From Bradyrhizobium centrolobii (GTDB lineage: Bacteria; Pseudomonadota; Alphaproteobacteria; Rhizobiales; Xanthobacteraceae): a stretch of DNA of 39,697 nucleotides. Below the pieces are notes generated by a model. The model ran no database searches, had not been told where the DNA came from, and was given only the letters and a program-made list of their open reading frames with translations. The translations under genes were made by a program, and so were the position numbers. The stretch's first letter is position 1; each line of letters starts with the position of its first letter. The stretch is from assembly GCF_001641635.1 (NCBI RefSeq), contig NZ_LUUB01000033.1:1-39697 (forward strand), written 5' to 3'. This document shows positions 1 to 8,365 of this stretch, piece by piece.

Positions 1-63
1 AATGTATGGTCCGGCCGCGCGGTGCAAGAAGATTTCGACGATCCGGTAGATGCGGTCTTGCAT
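1..63 (-). CDS. possible 5' end of a gene running out of the window
   Basis: On the minus strand an ATG at 63 opens a frame of 21 codons (MQDRIYRIVEIFLH...) that stays open to the window edge. An AGAGG sequence lies about 12 bases upstream. The segment is too short to identify a family, and the frame may be chance. It is listed only because it has a start and a weak ribosome site and cannot be judged without the neighbouring sequence. Confidence 0.2.
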   Translation of the reverse strand, partial: MQDRIYRIVEIFLHRAAGPYI

Positions 64-440
64 CAATGTATCCGGCCTCTGCTTGGAGCGCAGTGCTCCG
101 GGCCATCATGGATATCAGCGCGCAATGCGATCTGGTTAGCGGACAGGCCTCATACGGGCCATTTGGGTCACCAGGGTTCGCATGCGCCGGGAAGACCGAT
201 TCTCCATCGTCGTCTCATCCTCTCGCAGACCTCGGCGGGTAAGGGTGTTGTTACGTCATCGATGGCTCCTCACGTCGCGCTGTTCCTGTGTTCGTGTCTG
301 GCGGTCGTTCCTTCGTCCCGGCCTGCGCGCGCAGACGCGCCGCGCGCAAGGGGCCGTCAAGGCCGGCCGTCGGGCTGTCCTGACGTCTTGCTCTCCTGCT
401 GCCAGGCCGCGCCTTGACGGCGCCGCGCACGGCGCGAGGA
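64..440. other. flank of the first IS110-type element, no gene seen
   Basis: This 377-base stretch lies downstream of the minus-strand transposase. Open frames exist on both strands, but their Arg/Pro/Ser-rich translations look like GC-rich shadow frames. Part of it is probably the non-coding 3' end of the insertion sequence. IS110-family elements often lack clear terminal inverted repeats and I could not fix an end. Confidence 0.4.
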
Positions 441-1505
441 TCACGCAGGTCGGGACACCGTCTCCTGCGTCTTGGCGCACGCGAAGGCGCGTCCCTTGTT
501 GAGGACCGCCCAGGCGATCCGGGCGAGCTTGTTGGCGAGCGCAATCGCCAGCACGTTGTGGTGCAATCGCTTCTTGGCGGCTTCGATCCAGGAGTCGAGG
601 CCATAGCGCTCCCAACACCTGAGCTTGACCAGCACAACCCACGCGGCTTGCACGAACAGCGCGCGGAGGTGGCGATTGCCGCGCCTTGATATACTGCCGA
701 GGATCGTGCGGTCGCCGGTCGAGATCTGCTTCGGCACAAGTCCAAGCCAGGCGCCGAAGTCGCGGCCTTTCGAGAACACGTCTCCAGCGCCGATCGCGGC
801 CACCATTGCGCTCGAGATGATCGGGCCAATGCCAGGCACCGTCATCAGTCGCTGGCAGGCCTCATCTTGACGGGCGAGTGTTTCGATCTCGCCAGATAGC
901 CCCTCGATGCGCTGATCCAGCCGGCGCCAGTCTTCCGCCAGCCCCTCGATGATGCGCAACATGCGAGGCGAGAGCACATCGGTGCGGGTCGCCAAGATAC
1001 CCGGCAACTCGGACCGCAGGGCATGCAGGCCTTGCCGCACGGCGATGCCCCGCTCCAGCAGGAACGCACGGATCTGATTGATGACGCCGGTACGCTGACC
1101 GACCAATCGATCGCGGACGCGGTGCAGTGCCTGAAGGTCGAGCTGATCGGCGGTCTTGGTCGCGACGAACTTCATGGTCGGGCGTTGGACAGCCTCGGCG
1201 ATGGCTTCCGCATCTCGGAAGTCATTCTTCTGTCCCTTCGAATACGGGCGCACGTATTTCGCCGGCATCAGGCGGGCGTCGTGGCCAAGCATTTGGAGTT
1301 TGCGGCTGAGGTGATGGGCGCCGACGCAGGCCTCCATCCCGATCAAGCACGGCGGCAGGTTGGCGAGCCGCGTTTCCACCTGGCCGCGCGACCACTTCTG
1401 CCGCAGCACGATGGCACCGCGGTGATCGTGACCCACGATGTGGAACGAGTTTTTGCCGATATCGATGCCGATCACGGCGATCGCTGCGTTGAGTTTCTGA
1501 GACAT
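441..1505 (-). CDS. IS110-family transposase (intact)
   Basis: A DEDD-type recombinase that moves its own insertion sequence. The 354-residue product starts MSQKLNAAIAVIGIDIGKN. The N-terminal catalytic domain shows D15 (GIDIGK), E58 (IGMEAC) and D95/D98 (KNDFRDAE), as in the RuvC-like fold of IS110/IS1111 transposases. The C-terminal Transposase_20 region shows the helix-hairpin-helix-like VPGIGPI followed by FGAWLGLVP and RGNRHLRALF. I chose the ATG at 1505 because AAGGAG lies about 8 bases upstream; the frame extends 20 codons further without a better site. Length is normal for the family and no lesion is visible. The element ends were not determined. Confidence 0.93.
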   Translation of the reverse strand: MSQKLNAAIAVIGIDIGKNSFHIVGHDHRGAIVLRQKWSRGQVETRLANLPPCLIGMEACVGAHHLSRKLQMLGHDARLMPAKYVRPYSKGQKNDFRDAEAIAEAVQRPTMKFVATKTADQLDLQALHRVRDRLVGQRTGVINQIRAFLLERGIAVRQGLHALRSELPGILATRTDVLSPRMLRIIEGLAEDWRRLDQRIEGLSGEIETLARQDEACQRLMTVPGIGPIISSAMVAAIGAGDVFSKGRDFGAWLGLVPKQISTGDRTILGSISRRGNRHLRALFVQAAWVVLVKLRCWERYGLDSWIEAAKKRLHHNVLAIALANKLARIAWAVLNKGRAFACAKTQETVSRPA

Positions 1506-1850
1506 GGCGTGCTCCTTGTCTTGAGCGCCCCTTGCCAGCTTCTCGTGCCGGCAGGGCCGGAGCACGGCCGGACCATCCCATTACCGGGCATTCCACCGAA
1601 CTCAATTACTCCTGACTAATCATTCCGAACAGGCTATTCTGCACCGGTTCCGGTTGTTGGAGGAACGGATGCAATCCGATCGCGACCGGCGCATGGGAGC
1701 GGGGCAAACTTCCGACCCATCCCCGTCGCACCCGACCCCATTTGCACGGGTTTGGTCGCAAGATTTGCCTGGCCAGGGGACAACGTAACCGGACTATCGC
1801 GCATTCGTGGCAGCCTCATTCGCCAGATGCGCTGACACGGAGGTCCCTCT

Positions 1851-2253
1851 ATGCGATGCTCGCTAGGCGTTGTTACCACAATTGTTTTTCTTGCAGCGGC
1901 GCCTTTGTACGCCCAACAGGCGCCACTTCCAACGGTCACGCCACCGCCAGGCCTCAAAGCGACGGTGCTGGTGACTGAAGCTCAAGTGACCGGGGTACCG
2001 GACAAGGTTTTCGTGCTGCTCACGGCCGAATTTGCGCCAGGCAGTACTACCCGCCGCCACACTCATCCCGGCGACGAGTACGGAACGGTGGTCAACAGGC
2101 AGGACGCGAATGGAAAACCGTGACGGCCGGAGATCCTACTATGTCCCTGCCTGGGTCGTGCATGAGACCAAGAATATCACCGATAAGCTGGCAAGGACTT
2201 ACAACGCTTTCATCATCGAGAAAGGAAAGCCGCGCGTTATACCAGCCGAGTGA
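1851..2253 (+). pseudogene. secreted cupin-domain protein, frameshifted
   Basis: A small cupin that would be exported: residues 1-21 form a signal peptide (MRCSLGVVTTIVFLAAAPLYA) and the barrel motif HTHPGDEYGTV follows. GGAGG lies 7 bases before the ATG. The first frame stops at 2123. The rest is found in other frames: GQQAGREWKTVTAG around 2095-2130, then SYYVPAWVVHET...FIIEKGKPRVIPAE to the stop at 2253. Joined, these give a complete secreted cupin of about 130 residues, so two small indels near 2092 and 2130 break the gene. The ligand and function of this cupin family are unknown to me. It converges on the ABC operon. Confidence 0.8.
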
Positions 2254-2321
2254 TCCACCGCGTCCGCATTGCTGTCGGCGGCCCCGGATGAGGTTAGTTG
2301 CTCGGCGTCGGAAACGGCCGA

Positions 2322-3167
2322 TTATTTGACGGCGCCGCCTGTGATGCCGCTGATGAAGCGGTCCAAAAAGAGATTATAGGCGATTGCCACCGGAATGCTG
2401 GAAATAAGCGCCGCTCCCATCAATTCGCCCCAATAAAAAATATCTCCGCGGATCAAATCCGTCGCGACTCCCAAAGTAACGGGCTTCTCTCTGGAAGAGG
2501 AGATGAAGGTCAGCGCGTACACGAACTCCTGCACCGTTAGCGTGAACGCAAAGATCACTACGGTCAGAATGGCAGGCATCGAAAGAGGAAGGACCGTTTT
2601 CACGAAAGCCCCCACAACAGTGCAGCCGTCGACGATTGCGGCCTCCTCGATCTCCCGTGGCACCGACTTGAAGAAGCCCATAAGCAGCCAGGTGCAGAAC
2701 GGGATGGTGAAAGTGGGATAGACGACGACAAGAGCCCACATGCTGTCCTGCAGTCCGAGCAACGTAACCACTCGCGCAAGAGGCAGGAACAGAAGTGTCG
2801 GCGGCACTAGATAGGTCACGAAGATGCCGATGCTCAGATTTTCGCCGCTACGGCCCGGCATCCGCGCCAACCCATAGCCGGCTGGCAGGGCCACGAGAAG
2901 AGTGATAGCCACGACACAAAGCCCGATAAGGGCGGAATTGGACAGCCACTGCACGAACAGCGTGTCTTCAAACAAATACTTGAGATGCTCGAGCGTAGGC
3001 GGTGAGTTGAACCAATAAGGGATGGACTTGAGATTGTAGAGGTCGCCGTCCGTCTTGAAGGTGGTGATCAGCATCCAATAGAAGGGAAACGCGGCGAATA
3101 CAACCAAAGTAACCACCGCGGCATAAAACGAACTCTGCCCAACTACTTTTCCGGCAGGGCGGGGCAT
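2322..3167 (-). CDS. ABC transporter permease, MalG/UgpE type
   Basis: Inner-membrane permease of a carbohydrate-type importer, 281 residues. The first membrane segment (about residues 14-34, FYAAVVTLVVFAAFPFYWML) and roughly six segments in total are visible. The cytoplasmic EAA loop that contacts the ATPase is readable as EIEEAAIVDGCTVVGAFVKTV. It is the last gene of a four-gene minus-strand operon; its ATG follows the stop of the other permease by one base (TGACATG), implying translational coupling. The C-terminus (FISGITGGAVK) is typical of MalG-like proteins. Sugar or polyol transport is inferred from the family; the substrate cannot be read from the sequence. Confidence 0.92.
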   Translation of the reverse strand: MPRPAGKVVGQSSFYAAVVTLVVFAAFPFYWMLITTFKTDGDLYNLKSIPYWFNSPPTLEHLKYLFEDTLFVQWLSNSALIGLCVVAITLLVALPAGYGLARMPGRSGENLSIGIFVTYLVPPTLLFLPLARVVTLLGLQDSMWALVVVYPTFTIPFCTWLLMGFFKSVPREIEEAAIVDGCTVVGAFVKTVLPLSMPAILTVVIFAFTLTVQEFVYALTFISSSREKPVTLGVATDLIRGDIFYWGELMGAALISSIPVAIAYNLFLDRFISGITGGAVK

Positions 3168-3168
3168 G

Positions 3169-4104
3169 TCAAATCTCCCGCCGCCGCAGCGACCGCAAGA
3201 GCAGGATCACCGCGACCAAGAGGAAGGGGAACAGGAACAAACAAATGGCCGCTCCGTGAGCGACATCGCCCGACAGGATGCCCACCTGAAACGCCAGCGT
3301 GCCGAGCACCTGCGTGCTGTTGATCGGTCCGCCCTTCGTCAGCAAATAGACGACGCTGAGATCCGTGAAGGTGAACACCGTGCCAAAGATCAGAGCGATC
3401 ATGATGATCGGGGCGATGATTGGCAGGATGATTTGATAGTTGCGCCGCCAGAAGCCCGCACCGTCAATCGTGGCGGCATCGAGGACATCCTGTGGTACCG
3501 ACGTGAATCCGGCAAGGAAGATCACGACGCCGAAAGGAAACAATCGCCAGGCATGCACGGTCACCACGGCAATCATCGCCAAGTCCTCTTGCCCCAGCCA
3601 TTGTGGCCGGTGTGCCGGATCGATCAATCCTGCCGCCACCAGCGTCCAGTTGATGACGCTATAGAGCGAATCGAACATCCACACCCAGGCCAGCGTCGCC
3701 AGTGACACCGGTACCGCCCATGGCAGAACGATAAGCGCGCGGGCAAGCCGGCGCCCGGGGAACTCTTGCATGAGGAGCATGGCGCCGATCTTGCCCAGCA
3801 GCAGGCCGATGATTTGGGCACTGATCGTAAAGATGAGGGTGTTAGCCAGCGTCCGCCGGAAGATCTCGCTGTCGATGACCTCGCGGAAGTTCTTCAGCCC
3901 GACAAACGTCCAGCTCGGATTGAAGATGCTGTAGGCGCTGACGCTGTAATACAGGGCAAGCAGGAATGGCAGCCCGACGAGCACGACGACATAGAGGATT
4001 GCAGGGATGATGAACAGCGGCCCGAGCACCTCGAGCCGATCGAAAGTAGTAAACCGCGATCGTGGCGGTCGACGGGGCGCAGCTGCCTCAGCGATCGCGC
4101 TCAT
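3169..4104 (-). CDS. ABC transporter permease, MalF/UgpA type
   Basis: The partner permease, 311 residues, with six hydrophobic segments beginning at about residue 28 (VLGPLFIIPAILYVVVLVGL). The region SYSVSAYSIFNPSWTFVGLKNF-like after the first segment is the usual MalF/UgpA pattern, and the EAA loop reads DVLDAATIDGAGFWRRNYQI. The start overlaps the ATPase stop as ATGA, and its own stop sits one base before the next start. It would form the heterodimeric membrane channel with the downstream MalG-like protein. No lesion is seen. Substrate unknown. Confidence 0.92.
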   Translation of the reverse strand: MSAIAEAAAPRRPPRSRFTTFDRLEVLGPLFIIPAILYVVVLVGLPFLLALYYSVSAYSIFNPSWTFVGLKNFREVIDSEIFRRTLANTLIFTISAQIIGLLLGKIGAMLLMQEFPGRRLARALIVLPWAVPVSLATLAWVWMFDSLYSVINWTLVAAGLIDPAHRPQWLGQEDLAMIAVVTVHAWRLFPFGVVIFLAGFTSVPQDVLDAATIDGAGFWRRNYQIILPIIAPIIMIALIFGTVFTFTDLSVVYLLTKGGPINSTQVLGTLAFQVGILSGDVAHGAAICLFLFPFLLVAVILLLRSLRRREI

Positions 4105-5138
4105 CGAGCTTGCTCCTTGGGGCTCACGGTACAGCGACCGTCCCGGTCGAAATAGCGCAGCTCAGCTTCCCGAACCGCAAATTTGTGCCATTCACCAGCG
4201 CGGATGCCAGACAGCGGAACGTGGGCGGGCAGCTTCGCCGCGACGTCGCACTTCGCCTGGAAACCATCCAACGCGCCGTACAAAATACGCTCCGATCCGA
4301 GATACTCCATGCGATCGATGCGGAAGAGTAGCTCGGAGAGCGCGGCTCCGTCGAGCATCTCCCGCGGCAGGAAATGCTCCGGCCGAAAACCCAAGAGTCC
4401 ACCGCTATGCTCGACCAGGTTCATGGGCGGGGTCCCGAGGAAACTCGCGACAAAATCGTCGGCGGGGTGGTCGTAAATCGCGCTTGGAGTTCCGACTTGT
4501 CGGAGCTTGCCATGGTCGATAACCGCGATGCGATCGCCCATGCCCATGGCCTCGACCTGATCGTGCGTGACGTAAATGGTGGTCGTTGCCACCTTCTGCT
4601 GGAACTGCTTCAGCTCACTGCGTGCGCTTGCCCGCAGCTTCGCGTCCAAATTGGACAGCGGCTCATCCAGCAGGAACACCGTCGGATTGCGTACGAGCGC
4701 GCGGGCCAGCGCCACGCGCTGGCGCTCGCCTCCCGAAAGCTGGCGGGGACGCCGGTGAAGCAAGTGGTCGATCCCGAGCAGGCCGGCGGCCCACTCGACC
4801 TTGCGCCCGATCTCGGGCCGTGTCGTGCCCTGCGTCCTCAGCGGAAATGCAATGTTGTTGGCGACAGTCAGGTGCGGATAGAGGCCATAGCTCTGGAACA
4901 CCATGGCCACGCCACGCGCGCGCGGCGTGATGTCATTGACGATTTCGTCGTTGATCAGGACGTCGCCGGACGTCTGCCGCTCGAGACCAGCGATGATCCT
5001 CAGGAAGGTAGTCTTGCCGCAGCCCGATGGACCGAGCAGCACCAGAAACTCGCCGTCGCGGACCGATAAGCTGACACCATCGAGGGCAGCGACGTCACCG
5101 AAAACCTTTCTGAGGTCTTTGACAACTACCGCGGCCAT
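4101..5138 (-). CDS. ABC transporter ATPase, MalK/UgpC type
   Basis: Cytoplasmic ATPase energising the importer, 345 residues from the chosen start. Walker A is GPSGCGKTT (36-44), the Q-loop glutamine is Q82, the signature LSGGE is at 134-138, Walker B is VFLLDEP with D158/E159, and the switch histidine is H192. After about residue 230 comes the OB-fold regulatory region typical of MalK/UgpC, including GFRPEHF. The longer frame begins five codons upstream, but GGAGG is placed 8 bases before the ATG at 5138, so I use that. The stop overlaps the next gene start. All catalytic motifs are intact. Confidence 0.93.
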   Translation of the reverse strand: MAAVVVKDLRKVFGDVAALDGVSLSVRDGEFLVLLGPSGCGKTTFLRIIAGLERQTSGDVLINDEIVNDITPRARGVAMVFQSYGLYPHLTVANNIAFPLRTQGTTRPEIGRKVEWAAGLLGIDHLLHRRPRQLSGGERQRVALARALVRNPTVFLLDEPLSNLDAKLRASARSELKQFQQKVATTTIYVTHDQVEAMGMGDRIAVIDHGKLRQVGTPSAIYDHPADDFVASFLGTPPMNLVEHSGGLLGFRPEHFLPREMLDGAALSELLFRIDRMEYLGSERILYGALDGFQAKCDVAAKLPAHVPLSGIRAGEWHKFAVREAELRYFDRDGRCTVSPKEQAR

Positions 5139-5278
5139 CTGCACTTCCTCCATGCCTTGACCAAGGAACGCCTAAAGCTGTCCTCCACGGTCGGCAGACT
5201 GCAGTCGCCTTGCCAGTTTGGTATCAACGTTCCGCGAGGCGAGCGGCTCTAGCTGCTCGTCTCGCTGTTCGCATCGGT

Positions 5279-6631
5279 TCATGCCGCCGACCACTTCTTG
5301 TAGATCAGCTCGATCTCTTTCTGCGCCCAAGCGACCGCTTCCTCCGGCGTCGCTTTGTCGGTCGCCGCCTTGGCCATCATGTCGACGACGATGAAATTGT
5401 CCGCGACCTCGTCCGAGGCCGGTCCGGCCGGTCCCGGATAGCCATAAGTAGCGTGCCACTCGTCGGCGGTCTCCAGCACCTGCAGCTTGTCGGCTGGGTG
5501 CGAGGTTGGGTCGTTCGACAAGATCGGCATGGGCTTGGGCACGAGGTTCTCGAACAGCGGATGATTGTAGCCCGTGCTCGCCTCGAAGGCTGCCACCCAA
5601 TTGTCGGTCCAGTAGCGCAGGAACTCGATTGCCGTGTCCTTGTTGCGCGCAAAACGCCAGACGACGTAGGAGTTGGGCGCTCCACACGCCAACCTGCGTA
5701 TAGGCCCGGCCGGCGTCTTCCAGACGTAGATCTTGTCGGCCAATTCGGGAGTGGCCTTCTGTATCGACCGGTACGCGGAGATCGGGTTGTGAATCCATGA
5801 TCCTCGACCGGAGGCCAGATACCGGTTGTTGCTGGCATCGTCCCAGGACAGGACTTCCGGTTCCATAGCATCTTTATAAATGGCGCGAACGAGCTTCACG
5901 ACCTCAAGCGTCTCTTTGGAGTTGATGGTGACGCGCTTGCCCGTCTGGTCGCATTCAGACGCGCCATAGCTCCACAGCATGCTGCGGTACGAAAGGTTCG
6001 GGTCGACGGAATGCCCAAGCGCGATGCCAATCGGAGCGCCCTTCGCCTTCAGCTTGGCCCCGCCGACGTGGATATCTTCCCAGGTATCGGGTTTCATCCC
6101 GATCTCGTCCCACAGGTCCTTTCGATAGAGGCCGGGGAACGAGATGTAGTAGGCCGGCAGGGCGCTCCAGACCTTCGTATCCTCGTTGTATGCGATCTGG
6201 CGACCGATCTGGTGGACCTTGCCGTGCTTCTTCTCCACCTCGCTGACGAGACTGCCGAGATCAGCGACATGCTTTTCGTACAGGTGCGGGCCGCCCGATC
6301 CATTGAAGGCGAAAATGTCATGTCCGGCTCCCGCAGAGACCTCGGCCGCGGCACGCGCCGGTAGCTCCAGATGCGGGATGTGATCAACGGTTACGGTGAC
6401 GCCGTTCTTCTTGCCCCACTCCGCTGCAAAACCATCGAACCATTTATCGTATTGCGGCACGAAATGGCTCCACTGGAGGATCTTTAGCGTCTTGACCTGT
6501 GCAAGCGCGGTAGACACGAACGGCAGCGAAACCGCCGATGCCAGAGCCGCAGTTCCAGCCGTTGCTCCCACCCGCTTCAAGAACCCACGTCGTGTGACGG
6601 CTGATGTGGAGATTTCTCGTTCTGAGCGCAT
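5279..6631 (-). CDS. ABC transporter substrate-binding protein (family 1), Tat-type leader
   Basis: Periplasmic solute-binding protein of the importer, 450 residues and first gene of the operon. The leader is SAVTRRGFLKRVGATAGTAALASAVSL-like with twin arginines at about residues 12-13, a hydrophobic core and cleavage near ALAQ, so export is probably by Tat. The mature part has the family 1 pattern, including YYISFPGLYRKDLWDEIGMKPDTW and the closing helix AVAWAQKEIELIYKKW. The ATG at 6631 follows GGAGGAGG; a frame 86 codons longer has no such site. A 140-base gap separates it from the ATPase gene. Ligand unknown, probably a sugar or polyol by family. Confidence 0.92.
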   Translation of the reverse strand: MRSEREISTSAVTRRGFLKRVGATAGTAALASAVSLPFVSTALAQVKTLKILQWSHFVPQYDKWFDGFAAEWGKKNGVTVTVDHIPHLELPARAAAEVSAGAGHDIFAFNGSGGPHLYEKHVADLGSLVSEVEKKHGKVHQIGRQIAYNEDTKVWSALPAYYISFPGLYRKDLWDEIGMKPDTWEDIHVGGAKLKAKGAPIGIALGHSVDPNLSYRSMLWSYGASECDQTGKRVTINSKETLEVVKLVRAIYKDAMEPEVLSWDDASNNRYLASGRGSWIHNPISAYRSIQKATPELADKIYVWKTPAGPIRRLACGAPNSYVVWRFARNKDTAIEFLRYWTDNWVAAFEASTGYNHPLFENLVPKPMPILSNDPTSHPADKLQVLETADEWHATYGYPGPAGPASDEVADNFIVVDMMAKAATDKATPEEAVAWAQKEIELIYKKWSAA

Positions 6632-7728
6632 GTTTGCCTCCTCCTGACAGTCGTTGTCTTGACCAACCACATTGCAACGTGGCCGGACTGCTATTGCGGG
6701 CTGGCGCTGAAAACGCCTTAGCCTGGCTGCTCGACTGAGGTGGGCGCCGATGCAAGAGCCTCGCCTCTGGGTCGGCGGGCGCGCTCGAAAACTGACCTCC
6801 TGGTTGGTCCGGCCACCAGCTCGTCCAATGACGGTTATTCGGCCTCGATTGATGCCTGAAGCACCAGCAGTCTTTTGACGGTAGCTCAACGCTACGTCAG
6901 TCGGCGCGCTTCACCATCGACCACCAGCTCGTCCGGAAGTGACCATTGGGCCCTGTACAGCGGCAAGACGAGGTCACCTGGCGGTGAACGTCATGATACT
7001 CCCTCTTCTGCTCGACCGCAAAAAAATCGCCGGCGTAGACGGACATTCCGCACGAGGTTGAACAGTCACCTGCTGCCGACACGCACGAAAGCTCGGCCGC
7101 GAGCCGATATCGAGGGGCCACCAACACCGTTTGCTTTCGCCCCTCCGAGGGAGATTCGAATCCGAAGAAGCTTTCGCTGCGAGTTGCGTCTGGGACGAGC
7201 CATAGCGGTCGTTCCGAATGGTGATTATGCACCATTCATTGCTTAGGATAGATCCGCTGGAGGGCGAAGTACCGATGGAACCCATAGGGGTTCTGGAGCT
7301 CGTTCTCGTATCGGTGTGCGTGCGACAACTCCCGGACACTCTAACGCACCCCAGAGTGAGTTCTGGCGTCGCGGACCAGACATCGCAAGCATCTGCTTGG
7401 GGCCGGAATAGTCGATCCGTGGGTGCATGTGCCTGGAAGCCGCGGGACGATGGCCGTGCCAAGCTCTCAGGGGATCATCGCATGCAGCAATGAATTTGGC
7501 GGGCGACGGAACGATCGGCGGATGTTTGTGTTGATTTGCAATCCCCATGACTCTGCTCTTCAAACCCAGGACGCGATTGCGCAAGGTCTGTGGCGACGCG
7601 GGTTCAGGTTCGATCGCGAGGCGGCGAGCGAAAGAGGAGGTAATTTGTTCGCTGGTTTCTTGGCAGAGGCTGGCGGTGAAGTTGCCCGTGGCTGAATTCC
7701 AGGTTCGTGGTGGAGCTTGAGAAGACAA
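6632..7728. other. 1.1 kb intergenic region with a short direct repeat
   Basis: No convincing gene is seen. Both strands carry open frames, but none has a recognisable domain or good ribosome site. A 14-base sequence (CCACCAGCTCGTCC) occurs at 6813 and again at 6920. The region should hold the promoter of the ABC operon on the minus strand and any promoter of the Rieske/PQQ genes on the plus strand, but I could not pick convincing -35/-10 boxes. Confidence 0.4.
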
Positions 7729-8296
7729 ATGCAGTGTCCGAAGCGAACGCGACGCTTGCTTCTTCTGACGCCGCTCGCCACCGGGGTGTTCCTGGCGGCG
7801 GGGAAGTCCGCTGCGGCGCGGGAAGATCAGCCCGGCAATGATGAGCGACCGCAAAAAGGTGGTTTGCTGGTTCTCTCCGAAGGCGACCATGCGCGTGAGG
7901 TCATCAAGCTTGGCGATCTGATGCTCGGCGGGCCGCCGGTGCATGCCTGGCCCAAGGACCCGAAGACGTCGGTGAACCGCAAGGGTTCGCGGCTGAACGA
8001 GATTGTGGTCTTAAAGCTGGATCGCGGCGAACTGGACGAGGAAACACGATCACGCTGCGCTGATGGCATCGTCGCCCATTCAGTAATTTGCACTCACGCC
8101 GGATGTCCCGTCTCGCAGTGGGTGAAGGCAGAAGGACGCGACAAGAACGTTCTCGAATTCAATCCGCGGGAAAGCGCACAAGTCGTGTTCGGGCCGGCGC
8201 CGCTACGCGTGGCCGCGCTTTCGATGCAGATCGCGACGGTTCCCTGACGATCGCTGGAACTTTGTAGGAAAGGTAGGCGATCGGCGGACTAAATAA
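7729..8296 (+). pseudogene. periplasmic Rieske protein, decayed
   Basis: A paralogue of the intact Rieske protein encoded at 10683-11261. Shared patterns include LGGPPVHAWP, DEETRSRCADGIVAHS and CTHAGCP. The first cluster half (C-T-H-x-G-C) is present, but the second half (C-x-C-H) is missing: after CPVSQWVKAEGRDKN the sequence goes straight to VLEFNPRE, where the paralogue has FVCSCHASIFDPRN. The frame then stops early at 8247, while the expected tail is split between two other frames (DGSLTIAGT, then FVGKVGDRRTK ending at 8296). A hydrophobic leader starts at the ATG at 7729; a TTG at 7717 is in frame. It cannot bind a 2Fe-2S cluster as encoded. It lies 70 bases upstream of the PQQ dehydrogenase. 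Confidence 0.82.
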
Positions 8297-8365
8297 GTCA
8301 ACAAGATCGGATCAGTTTTTGGCACTGCCAAAGAAATAGAGCGAAGTGAACCAGGGAGGTCGCCA

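Noticed and set aside
6813..6933. 14-base direct repeat as a possible IS target duplication or operator pair
   Set aside because: No element lies between the copies and spacing (107 bases) and sequence give no known operator; kept only as a remark in the intergenic entry.
7243..7944. 233-codon minus-strand frame
   Set aside because: Overlaps the start of the Rieske pseudogene, has no domain and no ribosome site; probably chance.
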